Source: Candidatus Limnocylindrales bacterium | GTDB lineage: Bacteria; Desulfobacterota; Binatia; UBA1149; CAITLU01 | Length of the DNA stretch: 64,000 bases | NCBI GenBank assembly: GCA_035571835.1 | Contig: DATNBU010000002.1 | Location: forward strand, 124,001-188,000 | Reading direction: 5' to 3' | Part shown: positions 26,292 to 36,872 of the stretch, in pieces | Layout of the letters: each line of letters starts with the position of its first letter | Position numbering within the stretch: the first letter of the stretch is position 1 | The notes under the pieces: generated by a model | Databases searched by the model: none | What the model was told of the DNA's origin: nothing | Seen by the model: only the letters and a program-made list of their open reading frames with translations | Position numbers and translations under genes: made by a program

Positions 26292-26418
26292 CGGGACCCT
26301 GGTTGCCGACGGCAATCCCGCTTGCCGGGGGAACCCTGTCAGGTCGCGACTTTTAACCTGTCCGCAGGAATTTGACCACAGCGAATCCGGGGGAAACGCC
26401 GGAAAATGCCGGCGGCGG

Positions 26419-27573
<1,155 letters not shown>

Positions 27574-27696
27574 CCGCGCTTCGTCTCCTGGCGCTATGAT
27601 GTCGGTCGCGTGAGCGGCTGATCCGCGGGACAAAGGGTCACGACACCCGAACAAACGATAGTTCTATCCTCGCGGATATGACAGAGTCCGGGCCCG

Positions 27697-28866
27697 ATGA
27701 TCACCTCGCCTGAGTCCCGTCGCCGTCCCATCAACTGGCCTACAGTGCTCTTCATCATCGCCACCACGACCGGCGCGCTGATCTGGCCGTTTTATGCGTG
27801 GCACCAGGGTGTGACCTGGTCCGAAATCTCACTGGCCGTTGCTTACTACTTTGCGTGTGGATTGGCGATCACCGTCGGCTACCACCGTTTCCTGTCGCAC
27901 CGGACGTTCAAGGTGCATCCGGCTGTGGAGATGATGTTCCTGCTGTTCGGCGCGGCCGCGTGGCAGGGGTCGGCGCTCGAGTGGTCGGTCGATCACATCC
28001 GCCATCACTCGCACATCGACACCGAGGCCGACCCGTACAACCGCCGTCGCGGATTCTGGTATTCGCACATGGGATGGCTCGTCCGCCGCGACACCGACGT
28101 GCAGATGGCGCGCATTCCGCACTTCCTCAAGAACGACTGGATGGTGATGTGGCAGCACCGCTGGTACGTGCCGATCGCTGTCGCGACCAGCTTCATCATT
28201 CCTCTCGCGCTGTGCGGGTGGCACGGGCTGCTGCTGGTCGGCGCGGTGCGCATCGTGGCGCTCCACCACACCACGTGGTTCATCAATTCGTGGGCGCATA
28301 CCGGCAACCAGAGGCCGTACAACCCGGACGTGACCGCATCCGACAACTGGCTGCTCGCCATCATCGCTTTCGGCGAGGGCTGGCATAACTACCACCACGC
28401 GTTTCCGAACGACTACCGCAACGGCGTCCGCAAGTTCGACTGGGATCCGAGCAAGTGGCTGATCTGGACGCTCTCGAAGCTCGGCGTCGCGTACGACCTG
28501 AAACGCGTCAATCCGGCCACGATCTGGAACCGCCGCGTCGAGGCGCTGCTCGCGTATGAAGGCTGCGCGAGCACGCGCGCCCGGCTGCTGACGGGCACGC
28601 GCGAATCGCTCGAGCGGCTGGCAGCGCGCAGCGAAGCCCGCCTCGCGCTGCTGTCGTCGCGCATCCACGAGCAGTTCGCATCGCACGTCGACCTTGCCGA
28701 TCTTCGCCAGCGCGTCTCCAACCGCATGGACGAATGGAAGCACGCACGCGATCGCCGCAGCCTCGCCCGCGCGCGTCGCATCGACGAAGCCATCGAGCAG
28801 CTGATGCTCTACCGCGATCTTCTCGAGCGGCTGTCTTCCTCGCCGGCCGCTTTCCAGGCGAGATAG
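27697..28866 (+). CDS. Acyl-CoA desaturase (delta-9 type)
   Basis: 389 residues with hydrophobic segments at about 16-35, 42-60, 155-185. The three histidine boxes that bind the diiron centre are intact: HRFLSH (63-68), HIRHH (100-104) and HNYHH (230-234). The family inserts a cis double bond into fatty-acyl chains at the membrane, using electrons from ferredoxin or cytochrome. The C-terminal 120 residues after the last box are unusually long, helical and Arg/Leu-rich (SRIHEQFASHVDLADLRQRV). Its last 58 bases overlap the end of the convergent DUF3604 gene. Confidence 0.92.
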   Translation: MITSPESRRRPINWPTVLFIIATTTGALIWPFYAWHQGVTWSEISLAVAYYFACGLAITVGYHRFLSHRTFKVHPAVEMMFLLFGAAAWQGSALEWSVDHIRHHSHIDTEADPYNRRRGFWYSHMGWLVRRDTDVQMARIPHFLKNDWMVMWQHRWYVPIAVATSFIIPLALCGWHGLLLVGAVRIVALHHTTWFINSWAHTGNQRPYNPDVTASDNWLLAIIAFGEGWHNYHHAFPNDYRNGVRKFDWDPSKWLIWTLSKLGVAYDLKRVNPATIWNRRVEALLAYEGCASTRARLLTGTRESLERLAARSEARLALLSSRIHEQFASHVDLADLRQRVSNRMDEWKHARDRRSLARARRIDEAIEQLMLYRDLLERLSSSPAAFQAR

Positions 28867-31082
28867 ATCGGCGACGACCACGCGCGCTCCTCGTTCGGAG
28901 CCAGGCAGTCGTCGTCATACGGCGTTCGCCAGTCTCCGTAGCATGGCGAGACCTGCGTACACTTGCCGGTCGCGTCCGCACTGCAGCGCAGCCCACCCGC
29001 GTTGATCGCGAGCGTCGGTTCCTGGATCGCCCGCACGTAGTACAGGACGTCGCGCGATCCGCCCGCAAAGTCCGGATCGCTGAACTCGACGGCACAGCCG
29101 TTTTCGGACTTCTCGCATTCGAGCGTTTTCCACGGATCCTCGATCAGCCGCGCAATCGGCTCGCCGGGTCGTACCTGCGGCCGGATGCGGACCACTTCGA
29201 TGCGCGAGATGCGGTGGCGTGTGTCGGACGGGTTGTAACACTCGCCGCCGCACAGGCGCTTTACTCGCTTCGCCTCGAGGCCTTCGAACGTGAATGCGGG
29301 GCAGCCGGGTTTCTGCTCGGGGCTTCCGACCGCGCGTACTCGGAACGTGGGTTTGCCGGACCACGTGAGACTCGCTCCCATCGGCGCGACGGCGTCGTCG
29401 CCGCGCACCAGATCGAACCACAGCAGGATCCGCTCGCCGCTGGTCGCGTAGACTTCCCGGCGCTGGAGCGCGTCCCAGACCGCGTCGCGGTCGCGGCGCT
29501 CGGCGTGCAGCGCCACCAGGCCGCCGGTGTAGTAGAACGACGAGCTGCGCTCGAAATCGAGAATTTGAAAACGCTGGAAGCGATTGTTCTTGGGATCGAT
29601 CGCTTCCGAATCGGGGTTCGCCTTGCCGAGCGGTCGCGCCCATCGCCGCCAGAACGCGCTGCGCGGGCCGAACGCATCGGTCATTCCGTGCCGCTGGATT
29701 TCCTTGTAGCCGGTGCCGGGCCGCGCCGAATGATTGTCGCTCGAGCCGATGAATCCCGCATGCAGCCGACGCGGCGCGGCGGGATCGCTGAAATCGGTGA
29801 GCGCGAGCGCGTACTGCAGCGAGCCGCCCGGACGCGGCTCGAAGACCGGATCGAAGCAGTCGAGACATTGTCCGCACACGCCCCATGCCGCGACGTCCGC
29901 ACCGGAGATCGTAAGGCGGCCTGAGGCACCGGCGGCAAGATAGTTGCGCCGCGCATCGTCGACACGGGTCCGGCACTCGTCCGACGCAGGATCCTTGCAT
30001 CGCGAGCGAATGATTTCTCCCGCGCGCCAGCAGCACGGCTCATAGTCGGCGGTCGGCTCCGGGCAGACGAGCTGTCCCTGCGGATCGATGCCGGCTTCGC
30101 GCCACGATCGATACTCCTCGGTGTTGCCGTCGCCGGAGAAGATCTCGACCAGTCCGTTTTCTGCGCCGCGCAGCGACTTGTCGAAAAAGTACGCCGGCGG
30201 CGTGTAGGTTCCCCACGTCATGCCGTGCGGCACGACGATGCTGTCGGCGTTCCACTGTTCGAGCTTCTCGAAGAGCTCGGCCGGAGTCTTTGCGTAGTCG
30301 ATGCAGTCGTCGGTGACGTCCTTTACGTCGACACCGGTCGGGCACGCTTCGGTCTGACGTGTTTCGCTCCAGAACTGCAGGAAATCGAGGTAACGGCTGC
30401 GATTGCGCCAGTCGATCTGCGGCAGAAGGTAACGCACGGCGGCCGGAAGCTTGTCGCTCATGACCTGACCGGCAAACGCCGACGCGGCGATCGGTCGTCT
30501 GGGAATCCTGTCGTCGTCGAGGTCCTTCAGGATGACGTTGCGGTGTCCGTAGTGCTCTTCCGCAGCCAATCCGATCTGCGTCCATTCGAAGCCGAGAAAC
30601 GAGATGAGGTCGGGGGTTTTCGAGCTCGCGCCGATGGCATTGCAGCGACGGATCGTTTCGATCGTCTGTTGCCAGCGGCGGGGAGTCAGCGATTCGGCGT
30701 GGTCGGTGATGCCCCAGAAATCGAGACCGGAGCAATAGCGCGCAAAGTCGCACGCCGTCGCAACCGGATGCACGCCGGTTCCCTGCATCAGCGGCAGGCT
30801 CATCAGGAACGCGTCGGCCGAAAAGCTGCTGTGCACGTGCAGATCGCCGAAAAGGATCTGCTTGTCCGGAACGCGTGCGTGCGCGGCGGCAGAGACCAGC
30901 ACGGCCGCGTTCTTCTGCGACTCGCTGCGCGCTGCGACGACGGCTTCGGGAATGGCCTTGCCGTGTATCGTGCCGGGGCCCTGGGATTCGCCGCGACAAC
31001 CGGCTGCGAGCACTGACACCCACAGCATTGCCGCTCGCGCTGCCGCCGCGGCAGCGGTCGCACGGTTTCGCCTCGGATGCAT
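28809..31082 (-). CDS. DUF3604 lipoprotein with PHP-type metal-binding start
   Basis: 757 residues. The signal ends in VSVLAAGC, a clear lipobox. The domain opens with FGDLHVHSSFSADAF, the PHP-like His motif, followed by FWGITDHAESLTPRRW and, near the end, VALHAERRDRDAVWDALQRR, all typical of DUF3604. The middle carries many Cys residues (CGQCLDCFDP). DUF3604 proteins are secreted or surface proteins of unknown activity, presumed metal-dependent phosphoesterases; that remains inference. It is 93 bases from the divergent ispH start. Confidence 0.88.
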   Translation of the reverse strand: MHPRRNRATAAAAAARAAMLWVSVLAAGCRGESQGPGTIHGKAIPEAVVAARSESQKNAAVLVSAAAHARVPDKQILFGDLHVHSSFSADAFLMSLPLMQGTGVHPVATACDFARYCSGLDFWGITDHAESLTPRRWQQTIETIRRCNAIGASSKTPDLISFLGFEWTQIGLAAEEHYGHRNVILKDLDDDRIPRRPIAASAFAGQVMSDKLPAAVRYLLPQIDWRNRSRYLDFLQFWSETRQTEACPTGVDVKDVTDDCIDYAKTPAELFEKLEQWNADSIVVPHGMTWGTYTPPAYFFDKSLRGAENGLVEIFSGDGNTEEYRSWREAGIDPQGQLVCPEPTADYEPCCWRAGEIIRSRCKDPASDECRTRVDDARRNYLAAGASGRLTISGADVAAWGVCGQCLDCFDPVFEPRPGGSLQYALALTDFSDPAAPRRLHAGFIGSSDNHSARPGTGYKEIQRHGMTDAFGPRSAFWRRWARPLGKANPDSEAIDPKNNRFQRFQILDFERSSSFYYTGGLVALHAERRDRDAVWDALQRREVYATSGERILLWFDLVRGDDAVAPMGASLTWSGKPTFRVRAVGSPEQKPGCPAFTFEGLEAKRVKRLCGGECYNPSDTRHRISRIEVVRIRPQVRPGEPIARLIEDPWKTLECEKSENGCAVEFSDPDFAGGSRDVLYYVRAIQEPTLAINAGGLRCSADATGKCTQVSPCYGDWRTPYDDDCLAPNEERAWSSPIYLAWKAAGEEDSRSRRSR

Positions 31083-31175
31083 CGGATCGCATTGTGCCCA
31101 TCGAAGAGGGTTTGGCCAGCGGCGCTGCTGCAGACGAGGTTGTCCGTCCTCCGGTGCCGTGACAGATTCTCCTCG

Positions 31176-32207
31176 ATGCGTGCTTCGCCAGAGCAATCCA
31201 CGAGCGATACGACGACGGCAGGCAAGCGCCTTCTGGTTGCGAGCCCGCGCGGTTTTTGCGCCGGAGTTTCGTACGCGATCGAGATCGTCGATCTCGTGCT
31301 CGACCACTACGGACCTCCGGTCTGGGTTCGCCACGAAATCGTCCACAACCGCCACGTCTGCGACCGCCTGCGAGCGCGTGGAGCGATCTTCGTCGACGAT
31401 CTCTCGCTGGTCCCGCCCGGCAGCCTGCTGATCTTCTCTGCGCACGGCGTGGCGCCATCGGTGCGCAACGAGGCCGACGGCAGGAACCTTCGCGTCATCG
31501 ACGCAACCTGCCCGCTGGTGACCAAGGTGCACCTCGAAGCACTGCGCTTCGCCCGCGAAGACTACCGGATCCTGTTGATCGGCCACCGCGGCCACGTCGA
31601 GGTCGAAGGGACGCTCGGGCACGCTCCCGAGCGCATGTGCCTCGTCGAGACGGTCGCCGACGTCGAAGCGCTCGACCTTGCCGCCGACGAGCGGATTGCG
31701 GTCGTCACGCAGACCACGCTCTCGGTGGACGACACGCGCGAAGTCGTCGAAGCCATCCAGCGCCGCTTCCCGCAGGCTCGCACCCCGAAGAAAGACGACA
31801 TCTGCTACGCCACGCAGAACAGGCAGACTGCCGTCAAGGACCTCGCTCTTCGCTGCGGCCTCGTGCTCGTGATCGGCTCTCCGAGCTCGAGCAACGCCAA
31901 CCGTCTCGTCGAAGTTGCCAGAACCACCGGTGCGCGCGCGCACCTGATCGAATGCGCCGCCGACGTCAACGCCGACTGGCTGGCCGATACGGCAGCAGTC
32001 GGCCTTACGGCCGGCGCATCGACGCCCGAAGGTCTCGTTCAGGAAACGATCGAACGCCTGCGCTTGCTCGGCTGCAACGAAGCCGAGGATCTCGAGACGG
32101 CGCGCGAGAACGTCACGTTCACGCTGCCCCGCGAGCTGCGCGCGATCGCGTCGGCGCGCGATCCGCGCGAGCTCGAAGCGCAGCGGCTGCCGCGCGGGCA
32201 GCAATAG
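31176..32207 (+). CDS. ispH: 4-hydroxy-3-methylbut-2-enyl diphosphate reductase
   Basis: 343 residues starting at MRASPEQ; the open frame upstream lies in the divergent promoter. The three Cys ligands of the iron-sulfur cluster are present: RGFCAG (Cys28), DATCPLVTKVH (Cys112) and DDICYATQNRQ (Cys210). SAHGV, the TQTTLS segment and SSNANRL match the substrate-binding blocks. IspH makes IPP and DMAPP in the last step of the MEP pathway, so the organism makes isoprenoids by that route. Its 3' end overlaps the convergent mutY by 89 bases. Confidence 0.95.
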   Translation: MRASPEQSTSDTTTAGKRLLVASPRGFCAGVSYAIEIVDLVLDHYGPPVWVRHEIVHNRHVCDRLRARGAIFVDDLSLVPPGSLLIFSAHGVAPSVRNEADGRNLRVIDATCPLVTKVHLEALRFAREDYRILLIGHRGHVEVEGTLGHAPERMCLVETVADVEALDLAADERIAVVTQTTLSVDDTREVVEAIQRRFPQARTPKKDDICYATQNRQTAVKDLALRCGLVLVIGSPSSSNANRLVEVARTTGARAHLIECAADVNADWLADTAAVGLTAGASTPEGLVQETIERLRLLGCNEAEDLETARENVTFTLPRELRAIASARDPRELEAQRLPRGQQ

Positions 32208-33423
32208 ACGGCGCAACGACGCGTCCCTCCGGGTCGGCCGCGCCGCCCGAGCCCTCGAATCCGTCGAATCGCGCACGCCGCGCGGTACCGCCGAAAAACG
32301 CCTCGATCGCCTTCGCTGGCAGCGCCGGCATTCCGACGCGGCTCCTGCCGGTGTGATCGAGTAGCCGCGCGCCTTCCGGCAGCCGGCGCGGAAGCGTTCC
32401 GCGGACTCTCGCTTCGTAAACTGACGCGCGGATCTTGCGGCCGACGATGTCGTGACGGATTTCGAAAGATCGACCGGCGATCGACACATCGAGTGCCGCT
32501 CGCGCGCGCACGAGGTCCGCGAGCGCGGTTTCGACGTCCGAGGAGGCTTCGCCGTTCGAGCAGGCGGCTTCGCCCCTTTCGATTGTCGGCAGCTCCCACA
32601 GCCCGGCGAGCAGCGCATCGCCGCGCGATCGTCGCAGCAGCAGCACACGGCCGCCGACGACGACCATCGCACACGCGAGCTCGATTTCGCGCGGCGCTTT
32701 TCGCGCGCGCAGCGGGGCGAATGCGAGCGGATCACCGCTCGCACGCGCACTGCAGATTCGCGCCAGCGGGCAGAGCTCGCAGCGCGCGATCTTCGCAGTA
32801 CAGACCGCCGAGCCGAGATCCATCAACGCTTCGTTGATTTCTCCCGGGCTGTCGCAATCGACGAGCCGCGCTGCGAGGTCGACGACGTTTTTGCGACCGT
32901 CCGCCGAGCGCGGATCGGTGACTCCGCCGATGCGTGCAACGACGCGCAGCACGTTCGCATCGAGCGCCGCTTCGCGCTCACCGAACGCGATCGCAAGGAT
33001 GGCGCTCGCGGTGTACGACCCGATTCCGGGAATGCCCTCGAGTGCTTCGCGCGAACGTGGAATGCGGCCGGAATGCTCGGCGGCAACGCAGCGTGCGCCG
33101 GCATGAAGCATTCGCGCCCTTCGGTAGTAGCCGAGGCCCGACCACTCGGCGAGCACGTCGTCCTCGTGCGCGCGGGCGATCGCTGCGATCGACGGGAATC
33201 TGCGCATGAATCGCTTGTACGGCTCGACCACCGCCTCGACGCGAGTCTGCTGCAGCATCACTTCGGAGACCCAAACCCGCCATGGATTGCGACGGCTTCG
33301 CCACGGCAGCTCGCGCCGCGACTGCGCGTACCACGAAAGCAGCGCGCGGCGCGCAGTTGCCGCTTGCCGCGGGGAGCTGAGTGGTCCTTCGCTGGCGTCC
33401 CGAGGCACGCCAAGCGTTTCCAC
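32119..33423 (-). CDS. mutY: A/G-specific adenine glycosylase
   Basis: 434 residues from GTG (METLGV). Catalytic Glu region SEVMLQQTRVEAV, the helix-hairpin-helix GIPGIGSYTASAI and catalytic Asp in ALDANVLRVV are present. The [4Fe-4S] loop fits C-X6-C-X2-C-X5-C (CTAKIARCELCPLARIC). The C-terminal Nudix-like domain recognises 8-oxoguanine (VVVGGRVLLLRRSRGDALLA, GLWELPTIERG). MutY removes A opposite 8-oxoG. The last 40 residues are Arg/Ala-rich, unlike other MutY proteins, and overlap the end of ispH. Confidence 0.93.
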   Translation of the reverse strand: METLGVPRDASEGPLSSPRQAATARRALLSWYAQSRRELPWRSRRNPWRVWVSEVMLQQTRVEAVVEPYKRFMRRFPSIAAIARAHEDDVLAEWSGLGYYRRARMLHAGARCVAAEHSGRIPRSREALEGIPGIGSYTASAILAIAFGEREAALDANVLRVVARIGGVTDPRSADGRKNVVDLAARLVDCDSPGEINEALMDLGSAVCTAKIARCELCPLARICSARASGDPLAFAPLRARKAPREIELACAMVVVGGRVLLLRRSRGDALLAGLWELPTIERGEAACSNGEASSDVETALADLVRARAALDVSIAGRSFEIRHDIVGRKIRASVYEARVRGTLPRRLPEGARLLDHTGRSRVGMPALPAKAIEAFFGGTARRARFDGFEGSGGAADPEGRVVAPSIAARAAAAALRARADRAPTRSRAARGAA

Positions 33424-33501
33424 GGAACCGCGTCCGGCCGCAACGCGTGCGGTGCGGCGGTCGATCTGGCGGCGATGAGATCTGGCCGTGATGGCGGCGA
33501 G

Positions 33502-34116
33502 CTATGCGAAGGGCTGCAGCAGTGCGCAGACCACGCGGCGCATCTCGGCGGTGGCGGTTGCGACGTCGTAGCCGGAAAAGCGCCGCATCTCGTCCCAGAC
33601 CTGGAACGTGCAGAACGCCGCGATCGTATCTCCAAGCCGGTTGTCACCCCCGGCCCGCGCGACGTTGAGCTCGGGGCCAAACGCGCGCTCGACATCGAAT
33701 CGGTGAAGGTTGCGGGCGAGCTCGAGGCGCTCCGCAACGATTCTCGAGAACGGCTCCTGGAGCATTGCGGCACGCCGGATCGGCGCGATCGTCTCGTAAA
33801 GGTTGGAGCGGTAGTTGACGAACACGTCGATGCGCGACGGCAGGTCGCCATCGTAGTTCGTACCCGTGTAGAGGCGCGCCACACGGTTGGTCTGGCGATC
33901 CGAGACCGCCACGAACAGGTCCTCGAGGTCGGCGAAGTGCTGGAAGACCGAACGTACGGAAAGTCCCGCCTGCGAGGCGATCGAGGCTGCGGTCGGCTTG
34001 AGGTCGCCACTGTCGAGGAGAGCGATGGCCGCGTCGACGATCGCTTCGCGCGTCTTGACCGCGCGCGCTCTTCGCCCGTCGACGGTAACGACCGTCGCAG
34101 TACCCGCCGAACCCAT
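33502..34116 (-). CDS. TetR-family transcriptional regulator
   Basis: 204 residues from the ATG at 34116, with AGGGA just before it; an upstream ATG at 34134 lacks a ribosome site. The N-terminal helix-turn-helix reads KPTAASIASQAGLSVRSVFQHF, canonical for TetR. The ligand domain is typical in size and not informative. It lies alone between mutY and a carboxypeptidase gene that is divergently oriented. An inverted repeat upstream may be its own operator. Confidence 0.88.
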   Translation of the reverse strand: MGSAGTATVVTVDGRRARAVKTREAIVDAAIALLDSGDLKPTAASIASQAGLSVRSVFQHFADLEDLFVAVSDRQTNRVARLYTGTNYDGDLPSRIDVFVNYRSNLYETIAPIRRAAMLQEPFSRIVAERLELARNLHRFDVERAFGPELNVARAGGDNRLGDTIAAFCTFQVWDEMRRFSGYDVATATAEMRRVVCALLQPFA

Positions 34117-34688
34117 GAGGTCCCTATATTCCATCTTGCACCAAATGTGCGAATAGTTTTCTTTTCCGGGGTTAGTTACGCGGCGCGTCAGCCGGGGCAG
34201 CGGCATACGTGCGGCACTGCGCGTCGCTCCGTGCGCGTGCCTTCGGCGCTCCCAACCTGGTAAAATAACAGATGATTTTTACGACTTACGGCTACGGGGC
34301 GGTGCCTTTGCACCAGCGGCGACGCTCCCCGTTTCATCCGGGCCAGTCAGCGAGCCGTTATCAAAATGTGCCGGAAGTCGGGGTGCTGCCTGCGGTCGGG
34401 ACGCCAATCGAGAATCAAAGTCCGCGGCTCCGACCTGACCGCCGGCCCGGCGCGAGTATTGCGAATCGATCAGGTCGCCGCACGCATGAATGCACGAAAC
34501 CACATCTTCAGCGCAGCCGGAATCCGGACCTGCAGTGACCATATGCGCAACCGCCAACACGATGAGCGGTCGAGGCGCGAGCGAGCGTGCGCGCAGATGA
34601 CGACAACACGACCAGTGACATCAGCGCTGCGATGGAGTACACACGATCCGCTGGATTGCAGACCTCAGCGGGGAATCAGGTCAGTAAC
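34117..34688. other. Divergent intergenic region tetR / carboxypeptidase
   Basis: 572 bases between two divergent genes. Small open frames here (for example 34272-34538) have no ribosome site or recognisable protein and look like noise. The only clear element is the inverted repeat at 34136-34153. Confidence 0.55.
34136..34153. promoter_or_regulatory. Candidate TetR operator
   Basis: TTGCAC-CAAAT-GTGCGAA is an inverted repeat of six to seven bases per arm, 20 bases upstream of the tetR start. TetR regulators usually bind such palindromes next to their own gene. No further copy was seen in the window. Confidence 0.4.
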
Positions 34689-36467
34689 GTGCCGGTAAAG
34701 GGGCTGAAACAGGCAGGTCTTCATACGATCGTGGCGGCGCTCACGGCACTTGCAGCCCTGCGCGCGGGCCCCGCATCCGCAACGCCGACCGCACCCGCTT
34801 CACGCTACGCATCGATCGTCATCGACGCAGACACCGGGTCCGTTCTTTACGAACGCAACGCCGATCTGCCGCGCTATCCGGCTTCGCTCACCAAGATCAT
34901 GACGCTGTACCTCGCCTTCGAGGCACTGGCGACAAAGAAGCTCTCGCTCACCGACGAGCTTCCCGTCTCTGCGTATGCCGCGGGCCGCGACCCGTCGCGA
35001 CTCGACCTCGCCCCCGGCTCCAGGCTCAAAGTCGAGGATGCGATTCGCGCGATCACGACCAAATCCGCCAACGATGCCGCCTGCATCATCGCGGAGGCGC
35101 TCGGCGGCGGAAGCGAGAAGCACTTCGCTGAACGGATGACCGCCAAGGCCAAGGCGCTCGGACTTACCCAGACCACGTTCCTGAATGCATCGGGCCTGCC
35201 GGAAGACGGGCATCTGACGAGCGCCCGCGATCTGGCGCTGCTCTGCAAGGCGCTGATCCAGAAATATCCGGACTTCTACCGTTACTTCTCGACGGACACG
35301 TTCGAGTTTCACGGCACCCGCTTCAACAACCAGAACCGCTTCCTCCACACCTACTACGGCGCCGACGGCATCAAGACCGGATTCGTCAATGCATCGGGTC
35401 ATAATCTTGCTGCGTCGGCGGTTCGCGGCGGCAAGCGCCTGATCGCCGTCGTCCTCGGCGGCGACACACAGGCCTGGACGAGAGAACACGCCACCCGCCT
35501 GCTCGACGTCTCGTACGCGAAGATCGATCCGAGCCTGGTGATGGTCGCGAGCAATGCGGTCAATGCTGCCGACGAAGCGGCGGAGTCCGCGCCCACGGTG
35601 ACCGCCGCAGTCGCATCGCCGCCGGCGCCGCAGACCCCCGTGGTGCAAGGCTCCCAGCCGCCTCCGCCGCCTGCCGTGGCGACTACCGCCACTGCGAGCC
35701 CGCTCCCGCTTCCCAACGCGACGGCGAATCTGACGGCATTCGTCGCCACCTCGACCGCACCAGGATCTCCTGGACCTGCGGCAAGTACCGGCACCGTGTC
35801 GGACTCCGTACCCACGAAGCCTGTTCCCGCGGCAGCAACGAAGCCCGCACAGGCTGCTGCGCCCGTCCCGGCGCTCGCCGAGCCCGCCAGATCTGCAGCG
35901 GCAGCGAGTCCGCCGGCCTCCCCGAATTCGTCGACCGGCCGTGCCGCGAGCGAGAAAGCGCCGCCACAGCAGAAAGAGCCGACGCCGGCGGCAACGCATT
36001 CTGCCGCTCCTCCTGCCGCAATCGTTCCTGCGTCGGCAGCACCGGCTGCCGCCACTGCTGCAACTCCGATCGCTGCACCCCCGAAATCTCCGCAGAAACC
36101 CGCCGAGGCTTCCGTGCCCGTTGCGGCCGCTCCTGCCGGATCAAGCGGCGGCGCGCTGCCAGTCGTCGAGACAGTCTCATCGTCTTCGGGCGCGGCCACC
36201 GGCGGGGACTGGTCGGTGCAGGTCGGTCTGTTCCGCGATGCAACGGTTGCTCGCCGCCGCGGTGAGGAAGCGCGCCAGCAGATGCCCATGCAGCTTCGCG
36301 GCGCCGATCTCGTCGTCGGGCGCGCCGTGGACGGCGTGCACGTGACGTCGCGCCTCAGCAGGCTCACCGAGCAGGACGCCCGCGCTGCCTGCAACGAGCT
36401 TCAGCGAGGGCGCGTGCCGTGCGTCGTCGTGCCTCCCGGCCGGCCGCTGATCGTCGCCACCAACTGA
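34689..36467 (+). CDS. D-alanyl-D-alanine carboxypeptidase with SPOR tail
   Basis: 592 residues from GTG (VPVKGLKQAG), giving a proper signal peptide that ends near PASA; an ATG at 34632 would add an odd leader. The S11 peptidase motifs are SLTK (66-69, nucleophile Ser66), SAN (126-128) and KTG (229-231). A 250-residue Ala/Pro/Ser-rich linker follows, then a SPOR domain (WSVQVGLFRDATVARRRGEE through VPCVVVPPG) that binds denuded peptidoglycan at division sites. It trims stem peptides of peptidoglycan and is likely septal. DacC/PBP5-like proteins with SPOR are known in alpha- and deltaproteobacteria. Confidence 0.9.
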   Translation: MPVKGLKQAGLHTIVAALTALAALRAGPASATPTAPASRYASIVIDADTGSVLYERNADLPRYPASLTKIMTLYLAFEALATKKLSLTDELPVSAYAAGRDPSRLDLAPGSRLKVEDAIRAITTKSANDAACIIAEALGGGSEKHFAERMTAKAKALGLTQTTFLNASGLPEDGHLTSARDLALLCKALIQKYPDFYRYFSTDTFEFHGTRFNNQNRFLHTYYGADGIKTGFVNASGHNLAASAVRGGKRLIAVVLGGDTQAWTREHATRLLDVSYAKIDPSLVMVASNAVNAADEAAESAPTVTAAVASPPAPQTPVVQGSQPPPPPAVATTATASPLPLPNATANLTAFVATSTAPGSPGPAASTGTVSDSVPTKPVPAAATKPAQAAAPVPALAEPARSAAAASPPASPNSSTGRAASEKAPPQQKEPTPAATHSAAPPAAIVPASAAPAAATAATPIAAPPKSPQKPAEASVPVAAAPAGSSGGALPVVETVSSSSGAATGGDWSVQVGLFRDATVARRRGEEARQQMPMQLRGADLVVGRAVDGVHVTSRLSRLTEQDARAACNELQRGRVPCVVVPPGRPLIVATN

Positions 36468-36872
36468 CCTTCCTGTCCCAGGCCCGCTGTGGGCCTGTTC
36501 ACGTCCGTCGATCTCCGCCCGCGCCCAGTATGCCTTCCTCCGCCTCGTAGCGCCGGCGCGCTCCCCCAATGACGTGACTCACACGCTTTCTTTGGCCTAA
36601 GGCCAGGCCACCGAAGTTGACGAGATCGTTTAAGTCGGACAGGGTCTTGCCTGTGCTGAATGTGCAGGGGGTCCTTTGGTCGGCAGCGGAGGCCGATCAC
36701 AGAGGGTCAGGGTAGCGGAAACGCCAGGTCTTCGGGCGCGTCGAGGAGGGAGCTGTCCGGCTTCTTCCAACGACTTGCGTCCATCTTGGCAGGGGATGAC
36801 CGGATCGGCGCACGGCCGGTCCGCGAGCAGCGACTGCGATAGTCGAAGGTCGAAAGAGGTAAAGGAGACGTC
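36468..36872. other. Intergenic region with hairpin 36479-36497
   Basis: 405 bases. A 7-bp hairpin (CAGGCCC-GCTGT-GGGCCTG) starts 12 bases after the carboxypeptidase stop and may end its transcript, though it has no T run. GGCCTAAGGCC at about 36594 is a second small palindrome. The AAAGGAG ribosome site of the next gene is at 36861. No gene is seen. Confidence 0.55.

Noticed and set aside
34272..34538. Small open frame of 88 codons in the tetR/carboxypeptidase gap
   Set aside because: No ribosome site, no recognisable domain and basic-rich composition as in noise frames.
36590..36700. c-di-GMP-type riboswitch before the Cys-repeat gene
   Set aside because: GGCCTAAGG is suggestive, but the expected paired stems and conserved tetraloop could not be found on either strand.
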